A stretch of DNA of 45,804 nucleotides from an uncultured Rhodospirillales bacterium. GTDB lineage: Bacteria > Pseudomonadota > Alphaproteobacteria > Kiloniellales > Kiloniellaceae. The translations under genes and the position numbers were made by a program. Positions 25,815-33,570 of this stretch are shown here, piece after piece. The stretch lies in the NCBI GenBank assembly GCA_913060675.1, contig CAJXUS010000034.1:1-45804 (forward strand), read 5' to 3'. The notes beneath the pieces were generated by a model, which had not been told where the DNA came from, did no database searches, and saw only the letters and a program-made list of their open reading frames with translations. Position 1 is the stretch's first letter; every line of letters starts with the position of its first letter.

Positions 25815-27401
25815 TTATGGATTATGAAGAGGTAGGGTGAAACTGAAGGTTGACCCTTCGCCCTGTGTACTTTCCACTTGGATTTGCCCCCCCTGCCTTT
25901 CAACTAAATCTTTACAGAGGGGGAGGCCAAGACCAGTCCCGGTTTCGCCACCTGTGCCCGTGGTCGATGTCTTTTGGTCGACACGAAATAAACGTTCTCC
26001 TTTGTCGGCAGGGATGCCAACTCCAGTGTCGGAAATCTCTACCTCTGCCCATTTGTCGTGACGTCGGACACTGATGGTAACCTTACCCTTAACAGGGGTG
26101 AATTTAATGGCATTGTTAATAAGGTTACGGACTACGGCGCTCACCATGTGCTTATCTGCGAATACGTCAACGGCTGGTTCTCCGTATCCAGATAATTGAA
26201 TCTCTTTTTTTTCGGCGATCGGTGTAAATAACTCTAAATTCGTGTCGATGATTTCCTGAAGATCTACAAAACCGGGGTTAAACTCCATATGTCCCATTTG
26301 CAAGCGCGACCACTCAAGTAAGTTTTCCAGTAACCGGAACACAGACTCAGCAGATTTGTATACAGCACTTCCATATTCGACCATCTTTGTGCGATCAAGG
26401 TCTCGGTCCTTATCTGATAACAGGCTGGCATAGCCAAGCAGAGCATTAAATGGTCCCTTCAAGTCGTGAGCAATAATCGAAAAGAATTTATCCTTTTGTG
26501 CATTCAGTTCTTCTAATTCAGCGTGCGCAGTCAATAAGTTCTCAGCTACGATGGCTAGATCTTTCGACTTTGCTTCCAGCTCTGACGTTCTTTCGGCTAC
26601 TCTTTCCTCTAGCTCTTCATTGGCCTCCTTTAGGGCACGTTCTGCTTCAGTTCGTCGGGACAGATGTTGTTCTGCAGCGGTTAAATAGCTGTTGGCACTT
26701 TTTGTTAACATGCCGAATTCATCTTTTTCGTGGTGCTTTGGCAAGGATAGCCGCTTTTGAGTTGGTTTTTCTGGATTAATTTCCGACAGACTATTGCTCA
26801 ATTTAGTTAGTGGCTTTGTAACTGTGTAATAAAAGAAGAACAGGATAAACAGGGCAAATATACCAGTTCGAAAAATACCAAAGAGGAGAACATTAATCGA
26901 TCTGTCTATAAAAGCACTGGCCACCAGGTAGGGTTCAGCAACAACGGTCAGAACCCCGACTTTGTCTACGGGGTTATCTGGCATGAACAGAGATACTTCA
27001 TGTATTTGTTGATTTCCGAATAACAAACTTGAAAGCCAATGATAGGGGCCAGTTTGAAGGGGACGTTCCATGAACACCAGATCATCCGAGGTTTGGTTGT
27101 TTCCCAAATCACCAACAATCCTTACTTTAAATATCGGCGTGTATTCGAATAGACCGCTTCCCACTTGTTTGGCCAGTTCTGGATCAAGGTGAAATGCAGC
27201 TTCGGCCGCGGGCTGTTTTATTGTGCTTACGACTTGGAGGATGGTATCGGGTAGCGCGCTGGTTTGTTTCAGGTAATCGACGTAGATTTGGGACAGGCTG
27301 AACAATAGGCCCAGTCCAAAGGCCAACAATACGACAAACTGAGTCTGTTTATAGGCAATCCGATCCCTAAGCGGGAGGCCTACATCGTCTTTTTTCGACA
27401 A
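25815..27401 (-). CDS. Membrane sensor histidine kinase (linked to two solute-binding proteins)
   Basis: A 528-residue kinase. TM1 at about 21-41, periplasmic region about 42-165, TM2 about 170-195, then HAMP (KPLTKLSNSLSEINPE) and a long coiled coil (about 240-303, ERTSELEAKSKDL). Phospho-acceptor H312 is in FFSIIAHDLKGPFNALLG. The ATPase domain has the N-box AVVRNLINNAIKFTP, G1 EISDTGVGIP and G2 TGTGLGLPLCKDLV. All catalytic boxes look intact. It has no receiver domain, and no response regulator is adjacent. The solute-binding-protein gene ends 15 bp upstream on the same strand, suggesting that the binding proteins present ligand to this kinase. That link is inference. Confidence 0.93.
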   Translation of the reverse strand: MSKKDDVGLPLRDRIAYKQTQFVVLLAFGLGLLFSLSQIYVDYLKQTSALPDTILQVVSTIKQPAAEAAFHLDPELAKQVGSGLFEYTPIFKVRIVGDLGNNQTSDDLVFMERPLQTGPYHWLSSLLFGNQQIHEVSLFMPDNPVDKVGVLTVVAEPYLVASAFIDRSINVLLFGIFRTGIFALFILFFFYYTVTKPLTKLSNSLSEINPEKPTQKRLSLPKHHEKDEFGMLTKSANSYLTAAEQHLSRRTEAERALKEANEELEERVAERTSELEAKSKDLAIVAENLLTAHAELEELNAQKDKFFSIIAHDLKGPFNALLGYASLLSDKDRDLDRTKMVEYGSAVYKSAESVFRLLENLLEWSRLQMGHMEFNPGFVDLQEIIDTNLELFTPIAEKKEIQLSGYGEPAVDVFADKHMVSAVVRNLINNAIKFTPVKGKVTISVRRHDKWAEVEISDTGVGIPADKGERLFRVDQKTSTTGTGGETGTGLGLPLCKDLVERQGGQIQVESTQGEGSTFSFTLPLHNP

Positions 27402-27416
27402 GTGTCCGGCCTCTGG

Positions 27417-28160
27417 TTATCTGTACTTTGAATGGATAGCATCATAAGTTCCATCCGCTTGGATGGCAGCCAGTCCTTCATTGAATTTTTGAGTAATTTG
27501 TTCGGCGTTTGGCCATTTCTTACTGATACAAAGATAGAGGCTTTTCTCCCGAACTTTGAGAAAGCGAATTTTATTTGAAATACCCAGTTGCATAGCACGA
27601 AACCCTGACCCCTCTCGAGTTAGCAAAATGTAATCAACGACGCCTTTCAATAAATCTCTAAAGGCCAATTCCTCAGATCTATATTCAACGACATTGGCTC
27701 CCCCCTCGGTTAATAACTTACCTTGTACCCAACCAAGAATAGCACCAACCCGAATACCCTTTGCACCCTCAAAGCTGGATGGTTCATATCCTTTGTGGTC
27801 TTTACGGACAAAATAGCCGTCTGTTGATCTACTTATGGGAGTTGAAAAGAAAAAAGTTTGTGCACGTTTGTCATTATAGTTACAGGAAAGTATGCCAGTG
27901 AAATTTCCCTGCCTCGTCATCTCCAGAGCGCGTTTCCATGGGAAAAATTTGAATTCTGAAGAAAAACCAACCCGCTCAAAAGCGGCCTCAGTGACCTCAA
28001 CATCAAATCCGCGTAATCCACCCTCTGGGTTTGCAAATTCATAAGGAGGATAATCTGTAGCAGAAATGACAACAGATTCTGCCCATAAGGTTTTAGAGGA
28101 GAAGAAGAGAAGACCAAACGTGAAGAAGATTGTAAAAAAACTATTGAGTAGTTGTCTCAT
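27417..28160 (-). CDS. Periplasmic solute-binding protein, family 3 (paralog B)
   Basis: A 247-residue secreted protein. The signal peptide spans about residues 1-27 (FFTIFFTFGLLFFSSKTLWA). The mature sequence starts VVISATDYPPYEFANPEGGLRG, then FDVEVTEAAFERVG, the SBP_bac_3 signature; the second lobe and ending LAAIQADGTYDAIHSKYR follow. It is clearly paralogous to the next gene upstream: TDYPPYEF versus VHFPPYEF, FKFFPWKRALE versus IVFSPWARALE, SCNYNDKRA versus SCGYNKERD. No ABC permease or ATPase is nearby; instead it lies 15 bp upstream of a histidine kinase, so a sensory rather than transport role is plausible. Ligand unknown. Confidence 0.9.
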   Translation of the reverse strand: MRQLLNSFFTIFFTFGLLFFSSKTLWAESVVISATDYPPYEFANPEGGLRGFDVEVTEAAFERVGFSSEFKFFPWKRALEMTRQGNFTGILSCNYNDKRAQTFFFSTPISRSTDGYFVRKDHKGYEPSSFEGAKGIRVGAILGWVQGKLLTEGGANVVEYRSEELAFRDLLKGVVDYILLTREGSGFRAMQLGISNKIRFLKVREKSLYLCISKKWPNAEQITQKFNEGLAAIQADGTYDAIHSKYR

Positions 28161-28198
28161 GTTTTTATCTCCGTGGTGTGTAAATTCTATAACCGTTT

Positions 28199-28948
28199 TT
28201 AACGGTATTTATCGTGGATAGCATCGTAGGTACCGTCAGCCCTCACTTGAGCAAGACTGTGGTTAAACTGAGATAAGATTTCTCTGGCACGATCCCACTT
28301 TTTACTGAAACACAGGTGATAATTCTTTGAATAAAGCGGGTAATGCTTCAATTTGTGGCTAAGATCATTTTGCTTAGCGATAAATATATTTGCTTCTAAC
28401 GTCCCGAAGAATACATCGACACGTTGAGCCATAAGAATATTGAGAGCAATTTTATCAGTACGTGCTGTTGTGTGATTAATGCCGCGCTCTTCAAGTTCTT
28501 TCTGAGAAGAGTAACCAAGAACTGCTGTGATATTATGGCCCCGAAACTCTTCTACGGAGTTAAATAAGGGGCCAGAGTAATCTTCACGTACGAAATAACC
28601 ATGAGTACCGACACTTATGGGATCTGAAAGATAGAGTCTCTCATCACGCTCCTTATTATACCCACAACTCAAAAGAGCGTTTTCTTGGCCAGTTATAACA
28701 GTCTCAAGCGCTCGTGCCCAAGGTGAAAACACTATTTGGGTATTTACCCCAATACGCCGAAAAACCTCTTCGACCACTTCAACGTCACAACCCTTTAAGC
28801 CATCCACAGGAGTTTCGAACTCATAAGGGGGGAAGTGCACTGCCATTATTTTTAGTGTTTTTTCTCCTGCTCTGACTGAGAGAGATATAAAGCATGTAAT
28901 AGCGACAATTATTGCCTTTAAACATACTTTACCGGTAAGACTTTTCAT
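28199..28948 (-). CDS. Periplasmic solute-binding protein, family 3 (paralog A)
   Basis: A 249-residue secreted binding protein with signal peptide MKSLTGKVCLKAIIVAITCF continuing through SLSVRAG. The mature part begins KTLKIMAVHFPPYEFE and shares the SBP_bac_3 layout and the C-terminal VRADGTYDAIHDKYR with paralog B and with the truncated gene at the left end of the contig. It contains a cysteine pair typical of neither paralog B nor classic HisJ (KGCDVEVVEE, LLSCGYNKE). It is the first gene of a three-gene minus-strand operon: binding protein A, binding protein B, histidine kinase. The gap to B is 38 bp. Confidence 0.9.
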   Translation of the reverse strand: MKSLTGKVCLKAIIVAITCFISLSVRAGEKTLKIMAVHFPPYEFETPVDGLKGCDVEVVEEVFRRIGVNTQIVFSPWARALETVITGQENALLSCGYNKERDERLYLSDPISVGTHGYFVREDYSGPLFNSVEEFRGHNITAVLGYSSQKELEERGINHTTARTDKIALNILMAQRVDVFFGTLEANIFIAKQNDLSHKLKHYPLYSKNYHLCFSKKWDRAREILSQFNHSLAQVRADGTYDAIHDKYR

Positions 28949-29320
28949 ATTCTGTCTCCGGCGAGCTTAAGCTGAGAGAAGTTTCTGGTGAAGGGTGGCT
29001 TAAACCTTCAAGATCCGTTTTATATATAGCATCTAACTATTAACTCAGTGTTAGTAAAATTGGAATTTACACCTATTAATGTTAGTTTCAATAGGTTCCT
29101 CGTCTCTAGGGTGGTCTGTTTTCGTAGTCCATTCCCGGCAATTGGTTTAATTGATGAATTAACTATGCGCGATTCGAGAAATTTCCATAAATTGATATTT
29201 TTAAAGCGCATGATAAAAATAAATTTCTCTCTTAGGTCTCTGATTTTAAAGTAAGAATCGAGAAAAATAATATATTTGGTCTAAAAATCAAAAAAAATCA
29301 TATTTGTTGATAAAAGGGGC
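28949..29320. other. AT-rich intergenic stretch, no gene seen
   Basis: About 370 bases upstream of the binding-protein/kinase operon (minus) and the second tRNA-Glu (plus). It must carry the operon's promoter. Both strands show only short frames without recognisable content. The last 200 bases are very AT-rich. Confidence 0.6.
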
Positions 29321-29349
29321 TTGCATTGGGTCAGCTAAATGGGTAATTA
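29321..29349 (+). promoter_or_regulatory. Promoter of second tRNA-Glu
   Basis: TTGCAT, 17-bp spacer, TAATTA. The surrounding bases (TGGGTCAGCTAAAT, then CTTGCTCACCGATAGAT) are nearly identical to those before copy 1, so the promoter was duplicated with the tRNA. Confidence 0.7.
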
Positions 29350-29366
29350 CTTGCTCACCGATAGAT

Positions 29367-29442
29367 GACCCCTTCGTCTAGAGGCCTAGGACACCGCCCT
29401 TTCACGGCGGCAACACGGGTTCGAATCCCGTAGGGGTCGCCA
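29367..29442 (+). tRNA. tRNA-Glu (anticodon UUC), copy 2
   Basis: A 76-nt sequence identical to copy 1 at 25650, including CCA, anticodon loop CTTTCAC and T-arm CGGGTTCGAATCCCG. Its 3' flank runs into a repeat shared with the lysR 3' region at 33.6 kb. Confidence 0.98.
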
Positions 29443-29449
29443 TCGTTTC

Positions 29450-29475
29450 AAAAGCCGCTTTTCAGCGGCTTTTTT
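29450..29475 (+). terminator. Terminator of second tRNA-Glu
   Basis: AAAAGCCGCT and AGCGGCTTTT stem around TTTC, ending in a T-run. This is equivalent to the terminator of copy 1. Confidence 0.9.
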
Positions 29476-29497
29476 GGTTTTTGGATATCGCTACAAT

Positions 29498-29750
29498 CTA
29501 CAGAGCCTTCTTCTTAGTTTCCTTAGCCAACACCTTCATTATACACTTGTAAAAGGCCTTAACCTTTGGGCTATCGGTCAGCTCTTTTTTACAAACAAGA
29601 TAGCTATCGCCACTGTGACAGCTATGGTCGCCAAATGGCCTGACAAGTGTTTCGTTTGGGGGTGCCAGTTGGTGATGGCAACGCCACGGTCCTTACCGGC
29701 GGCGCCTACTGCATGGAGATAATTATCCAAAGGTTAAGGGCCTGGACTGG
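29498..29750 (-). pseudogene. 3' fragment of a lysR-family gene
   Basis: Read on the minus strand, this matches the last ~85 codons of the intact lysR gene at 33626-34540, including the stop (TAG here, TAA there). The intact frame is lost through indels after about 50 codons, and no DNA-binding domain is present. In the 156-base core 13 of 20 differences, counting the stop, are silent in the lysR frame. The fragment therefore descends from a gene that diverged under selection before being truncated. It lies directly behind tRNA-Glu copy 2. Confidence 0.85.
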
Positions 29751-30001
29751 TCTTTGACGAATACCTGCCAGCCTCTGGATATTGATCAGCCTCTGAATAT
29801 TGAATTGTCGAGGGGAACCTATTACGTGTCACTTGGGTTCAAGGTCGATCACAGGTCGTTATCATTCGCTGTTACAGAAGTCTTCACTTTAGCCAGCTTT
29901 TTTTTTAGGCTTTTCCTATTGCTGCGTTTATAGACTATGTAATTAATTTGGTTTTACAGCCGATTTCAACAGGCATATATCGAAAATCACTACGGGTAAT
30001 A
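29751..30001. other. Non-coding spacer of the island
   Basis: About 250 bases between the lysR fragment and the terminator of the cassette. A plus-strand frame here is open for some fifty codons but has no recognised content or start. It contains the 18-bp tandem repeat listed separately and a T-rich run near 29900. Confidence 0.55.
29769..29804 (+). repeat. Two tandem 18-bp units
   Basis: CAGCCTCTGGATATTGAT is followed immediately by CAGCCTCTGAATATTGAA, two differences. In frame this would read QPLDID-QPLNIE, possibly a remnant of a coding region. Confidence 0.75.
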
Positions 30002-30028
30002 CATTGCCCGCGTGGGGGGCGGGCAATG
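30002..30028 (-). terminator. Hairpin downstream of the phosphonate-like cassette
   Basis: CATTGCCCGC and GCGGGCAATG are perfect 10-bp arms around a 7-nt G-rich loop. It lies 20 nt after the nucleotidyltransferase stop on the minus strand. No clear U-tract follows, so the terminator role is inferred from strength and position. Confidence 0.6.
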
Positions 30029-30047
30029 GACTCACGTCTTCAATTAT

Positions 30048-30866
30048 TTAAAACCCTAGAGAGTCGGCGGAAGTGTGCAAAAGGTGCCCGTGCACTTGAG
30101 CAATGAGGGGGACGGGATGCGTGAACATTCGATTTGCCTCAATAAAATCGTCATAGGTATCAATCTCAACCCAATCCAGTCCCGTGATGTCAACCGCATG
30201 AAATGCTACATCAAGAGTCATAAGGCGTTCGTAAGCGGCTTCATAATAGTCCTGGTGATGGGTCTCTCGGGTCATCATTGCACCAAGTTCAGCGAACAAC
30301 AGCGTTGCCGTTGAGGCGCTTATTTTCTCTATCCCTATGGATTCACCCACCGCAATATTGGGATCGACAGTTTTACTGGCTTTAAGAATGCGCCAGTCTT
30401 TGTCGACAACGACCTTTATCTCTTCAGCCTCAAGCTTGATATTCCGGTCTATGCAAAGCGCAGTGTCTGCGGTGTCGGCTATTAAACGGCTCAGAATGTC
30501 GGGGGTAAACACCACATCGGCATCAAATTTTATGAACCCGGCTCCTTCGTTAGCGGCCCGTGTCAGCAGCAATGAAAACCCGGTGTTGGTATCCTCATAT
30601 CTGTCATTCAGGATGTAAGTAACATGGAGACCGGGGAATCTTGCCCTTACGAATTCCTTGATTTGACTATCAAGATATCCAAGTACAATTACGAATTCGG
30701 ATATGCCGCAGGCCATAATATTGGTAATCATCCGTTCAAGGATCGGAACACCTGCTACCTTGAGCAGGCTTTTGGGGCAATTGTCTGTCAGCGGTCGAAT
30801 ACGTGATCCAACGCCAGCGGCGAGAATGATGGCCTTGGCAGGTTGCAGTTTGGTGTTAATTTGCAT
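30048..30866 (-). CDS. Nucleotidyltransferase (PntC-N/LicC-like; putative CMP-phosphonate or CDP-alcohol synthesis)
   Basis: A 272-residue sugar-phosphate-nucleotidyltransferase-fold protein. The pyrophosphorylase signature AIILAAGVGSRIRPLTDNCP-KSLLKV is at about residues 11-38; the metal-binding Asp pair is FIKFDADVVF; the late motif WVEIDTYDDFIEA resembles LicC-type cytidylyltransferases and the N-terminal half of PntC. These enzymes activate phosphocholine or 2-aminoethylphosphonate with CTP. The ATG at 30866 is chosen because homology begins with KAIILAAG; a longer frame to 30995 would overlap the preceding gene. It is the last gene of a three-gene operon, 37 bp after the CDP-alcohol transferase, which would consume its product. 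Exact substrate unproven. Confidence 0.85.
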   Translation of the reverse strand: MQINTKLQPAKAIILAAGVGSRIRPLTDNCPKSLLKVAGVPILERMITNIMACGISEFVIVLGYLDSQIKEFVRARFPGLHVTYILNDRYEDTNTGFSLLLTRAANEGAGFIKFDADVVFTPDILSRLIADTADTALCIDRNIKLEAEEIKVVVDKDWRILKASKTVDPNIAVGESIGIEKISASTATLLFAELGAMMTRETHHQDYYEAAYERLMTLDVAFHAVDITGLDWVEIDTYDDFIEANRMFTHPVPLIAQVHGHLLHTSADSLGF

Positions 30867-30903
30867 GTGATTAATTCCACTAAATCGGGCGTTCTGCCCC
30901 TTG

Positions 30904-31671
30904 TTATTTTTTGACGGGAGATTTGGCGTTTTCGCCAATTTGGGACCCTTGCTGGACCGCGCGGAACACACCATAAAACAACTGGCTGACCGCAAAGATC
31001 CACAACATCGGTGTCAGTGCGTTTAGCACCAGCGCTGCGCTAAGCATGAAGATAAAGACACCTTCGTCGAACCCAAGAATTTTGGATTGCTCACGAAATA
31101 GCCAAAGGGCATTGGCGCGGAACCCAAATCCAAGCCCGGCAACGGCTGGAGTTTCTTTTAATTGCGCCATTTTAGTCTGATAAGAAGAATCACGGGTCAT
31201 TTCGATCTCGATTGCCACATACTTCACATAGCCACGCAGGCCGTAGAAGGCGACACCGATAAAGGCCAGAATAAGTGGTTCCACTCTTAAGGTTTGCGCG
31301 TAAGCCGCGTACCCTATCGCCCCGAACCAGAGAATAACCTGGACTTGATCGGTCAACCGGTCGAAATAACTGCCGATGGCAGAGGAGACCTGCCGATAGC
31401 GCGCCATTTGCCCATCCATGCAATCCAGCACATGGCTGAGATGGATGAGGACCGCAGCGATTATGTAATTAGCCTGGCCTCCGATCACAATGCAGATAGC
31501 AGCTAAAACAGCCACAAGAAATGATGCCAGAGTGATGCGATTAGGGGTAATCCAGGCGCGTTCGACCGCAATGTAATTAGCTGCGATTGCGAGCGGAGCT
31601 GTCACGAACGACGACCACCATTCATCATCTTTGGTTTTGGTTGCCCATAATTTTTCCAATTTACTGGTCAC
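30904..31671 (-). CDS. CDP-alcohol phosphatidyltransferase family protein
   Basis: A 255-residue integral membrane enzyme of the CDP-alcohol phosphotransferase family. The complete catalytic motif D-x2-DG-x2-AR-x8-G-x3-D-x3-D is visible as DCMDGQMAR...GSYFDRLTD (D83, D86, D104, D108), and several hydrophobic segments surround it. Family members move a CMP-activated head group onto an alcohol, making phospholipids or, in phosphonate clusters, phosphonolipids. Here it sits between an aminotransferase (4-bp GTGA overlap) and a nucleotidyltransferase, consistent with transfer of an aminoalkyl-phosphonate or -phosphate group. Translation begins at GTG 31671. The acceptor is unknown. Confidence 0.92.
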   Translation of the reverse strand: MTSKLEKLWATKTKDDEWWSSFVTAPLAIAANYIAVERAWITPNRITLASFLVAVLAAICIVIGGQANYIIAAVLIHLSHVLDCMDGQMARYRQVSSAIGSYFDRLTDQVQVILWFGAIGYAAYAQTLRVEPLILAFIGVAFYGLRGYVKYVAIEIEMTRDSSYQTKMAQLKETPAVAGLGFGFRANALWLFREQSKILGFDEGVFIFMLSAALVLNALTPMLWIFAVSQLFYGVFRAVQQGSQIGENAKSPVKK

Positions 31672-32855
31672 GACGCAATAGGCTCCAAATCCAGATAGTT
31701 GTGTGTAGCTGGCTTTAGCATCGAATTGGTTTCCCTGATCGGAATGACTGTCGCGTTTCCATCAATCATCAAATCTATTAAGGCTTTCTGCAGCGCTTGG
31801 AGGAAAAACACGATGTCCAGGTCTGTGATCTCTCCAATATTACCGACCTGAAAGACCTTACCCTTAAAACAGCCTTTGCCTGCGTAAATGATGATCGCGC
31901 TTTCGCGCAGCCTGCTCTGCAGTGTCGCCACATCAATCAAACCCGGAACGCGAACGGTAGTCAGGGCCGAACACATGTCTTGTTCATCGATCAGGAATTC
32001 GAGGTTCAGTTTGCGCATTCCTTTGCGCAAGTCGTGAGCACGCCGTCGGATCGTGGCGTGTCGGTTTACGACGCCTTCTGTCAATATGTTTGTAAGTGCC
32101 TGTTCTAAAGCGAAAAACAAAGGTACAGCAGGCGTGTTGGGTGTCTGAGATCGGGATGTTAGAAACTCATAGAAGGTTGCCAGATTCAGATAAGTCGACT
32201 TAGCTTTGTGGAATTTTAGTTTCTGGAATTGCTTTTCGCGTCCGATAACAAAGGACAAACCGGGATAAGACCCTATAGCTTTTGAGCTGGAACTGGAACA
32301 GAACGCGATGTTGCAGCTTTCCATGTCTACGGGTTCGGCACCAATACTGCTGACGCCATCGACGATAAAAAGCGCACCGTGGGTTTTAGCCAATGCACCA
32401 GTCTGTTCCAACTGATTAAGCATGCCTGAGCACGTTTCATGGTGGACCATGGCAATCACGTCAATCTTATGCTTGATCAGATAGGTTTCGATAATTTGCA
32501 GATCAAATGGCTGTCCCCAGGGCACTTCAATTAAATGGGTGTCGGGGTTGTGTATCAGAGACGTCTTGTGCAGACGGTCTCCAAATTCTCCATTGGATAA
32601 GATCAAGACATTGCCGGTGCCGACAACAGAAGACAGCATTGCTTCATTCGCGGCAGTTCCTGAACCGGTGATTACAACGGCACGGAATTCGTTACGTTTC
32701 TTTATTTGGAACAGGGATAGTATTTTTTGTTCAATACTGACAAGCAAGGCGTCAAAATCGGGTTCGCGATGGCAGATGTCGGGTTTCGAGATGGCCATGC
32801 GCAGGTTCGTGGCCACATTTACGGGGCCGGGTGTGAATAGATGATATTTTTTCAA
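31668..32855 (-). CDS. Class V aminotransferase, 2-aminoethylphosphonate transaminase-like
   Basis: A 395-residue PLP enzyme of the PhnW/AGXT group. The start KKYHLFTPGPVNV, substrate-loop ICHREPDF and VVITGSGTAANEAML are typical of AEP transaminases. The cofactor Asp is D166 (IVDGVSSIGAEP) and the Schiff-base lysine is K192 (CSSSSSKAIGSYPG). The reaction would interconvert phosphonoacetaldehyde and 2-aminoethylphosphonate. Its co-transcription with a nucleotidyltransferase and a CDP-alcohol transferase favours biosynthesis over degradation; no PhnX or PhnA/PhnY gene is nearby. The start is TTG 32855, with GAGGA 9 nt upstream; the ATG at 32871 is out of frame. A ~30-residue C-terminal tail beyond the domain is unexplained. 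Confidence 0.87.
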   Translation of the reverse strand: MKKYHLFTPGPVNVATNLRMAISKPDICHREPDFDALLVSIEQKILSLFQIKKRNEFRAVVITGSGTAANEAMLSSVVGTGNVLILSNGEFGDRLHKTSLIHNPDTHLIEVPWGQPFDLQIIETYLIKHKIDVIAMVHHETCSGMLNQLEQTGALAKTHGALFIVDGVSSIGAEPVDMESCNIAFCSSSSSKAIGSYPGLSFVIGREKQFQKLKFHKAKSTYLNLATFYEFLTSRSQTPNTPAVPLFFALEQALTNILTEGVVNRHATIRRRAHDLRKGMRKLNLEFLIDEQDMCSALTTVRVPGLIDVATLQSRLRESAIIIYAGKGCFKGKVFQVGNIGEITDLDIVFFLQALQKALIDLMIDGNATVIPIRETNSMLKPATHNYLDLEPIAS

Positions 32856-33564
32856 AGCTACGTGTCCTCATGCACACGCAGCTTTGACGGCTGCGCGAAC
32901 TTGGTTGTTTCGCGTCCCTAAGTATCGCTTCACAAGAAGTGAGCGGCTTAATCGAGGGCACGTTTATCGACTAAGAAAACAGCGCGAGTTCGTCGCTGCA
33001 AAGTATCGGCTCGTCTACAAAGTGTTTAGTTTACAAAAAGGAAATGGTAGTAAATATTCTTATTTACACATGCTGATCGGCAAGATTGCCTAAGACTAGT
33101 GTGTAGTAACCACAGGGTAATAATCCCTATAGGCCTCATTCGATTGTCATCGAATTTATGCACAGAGCTATATCTCTGAGAACGTTCTCTAACGTTCAAT
33201 TTTACTGGATTCTACGCACCAAAATAGGTAAGGAACTTGTCCTTATTTGGCGACTTAGTCTTTCAGGTTGGGTAGAAAACACGACGCTACTGGGTGCTTT
33301 CCGTAGGTCGCTTGCTTGTTACATATAGGAAAGTCACAATGTAAGCAAGACAATTGCTAAAACGAAGGAAAATTGGTGAAAGACATTGAAGCGATCCAAC
33401 TTGAAATAGTAAAACTGAGTTGTCCATGATTCGGCGACTTATATTCATTAATATTGGAGCCAGTGAGGGACGAAAGATTAGCAAGCTAGTTCTTTCAGAA
33501 CATCATCTCAGCGGGCAATCTCACCAAATAGCTCAGAAATCTGGTTTGAATTTAGGCCATCAGG
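32856..33564. other. Long intergenic stretch, no gene seen
   Basis: About 710 bases upstream of the cassette's first gene. I see no convincing frame on either strand, only short unrelated ones. It contains a small hairpin (CGCAGC...GCTGCG at about 32877-32895), presumably the cassette promoter, and, at its right end, a possible decayed tRNA T-arm. Confidence 0.6.
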
Positions 33565-33570
33565 GGAACA
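33542..33570 (+). pseudogene. Possible remnant of a tRNA-Glu 3' half
   Basis: TGGTTTGAATTTAG..AGGGGAACA precedes the decayed tRNA terminator and resembles the order GGGTTCGAATCCCG-AGGGGTCGCCA of the intact tRNAs. The match is short and gapped; it is proposed only because the following repeat is certain. Confidence 0.35.

Larger units (their letters stand above)
29442..29750. repeat. Direct repeat, left copy: tRNA-Glu terminator plus lysR 3' end
   Basis: From the tRNA 3' end (TCGTTTCAAAAGCCGCT) to about 29750 this matches 33571-33891 in the same orientation. An ungapped 156-base core (29492-29647 versus 33618-33773) shows 20 mismatches by my count, about 87% identity. Beyond it the match continues with small indels to GGGCCTGG. 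The two copies bracket the three-gene phosphonate-like cassette. Confidence 0.88.

Noticed and set aside
29474..29722. Plus-strand open frame with a similar partner at 33602-33853
   Set aside because: The two frames are alike only because both lie antisense to the duplicated lysR 3' end. There is no ribosome site or independent support.
29769..29804. CRISPR or satellite array
   Set aside because: Only two 18-bp units without spacers. I saw no other regularly spaced repeats in the window.
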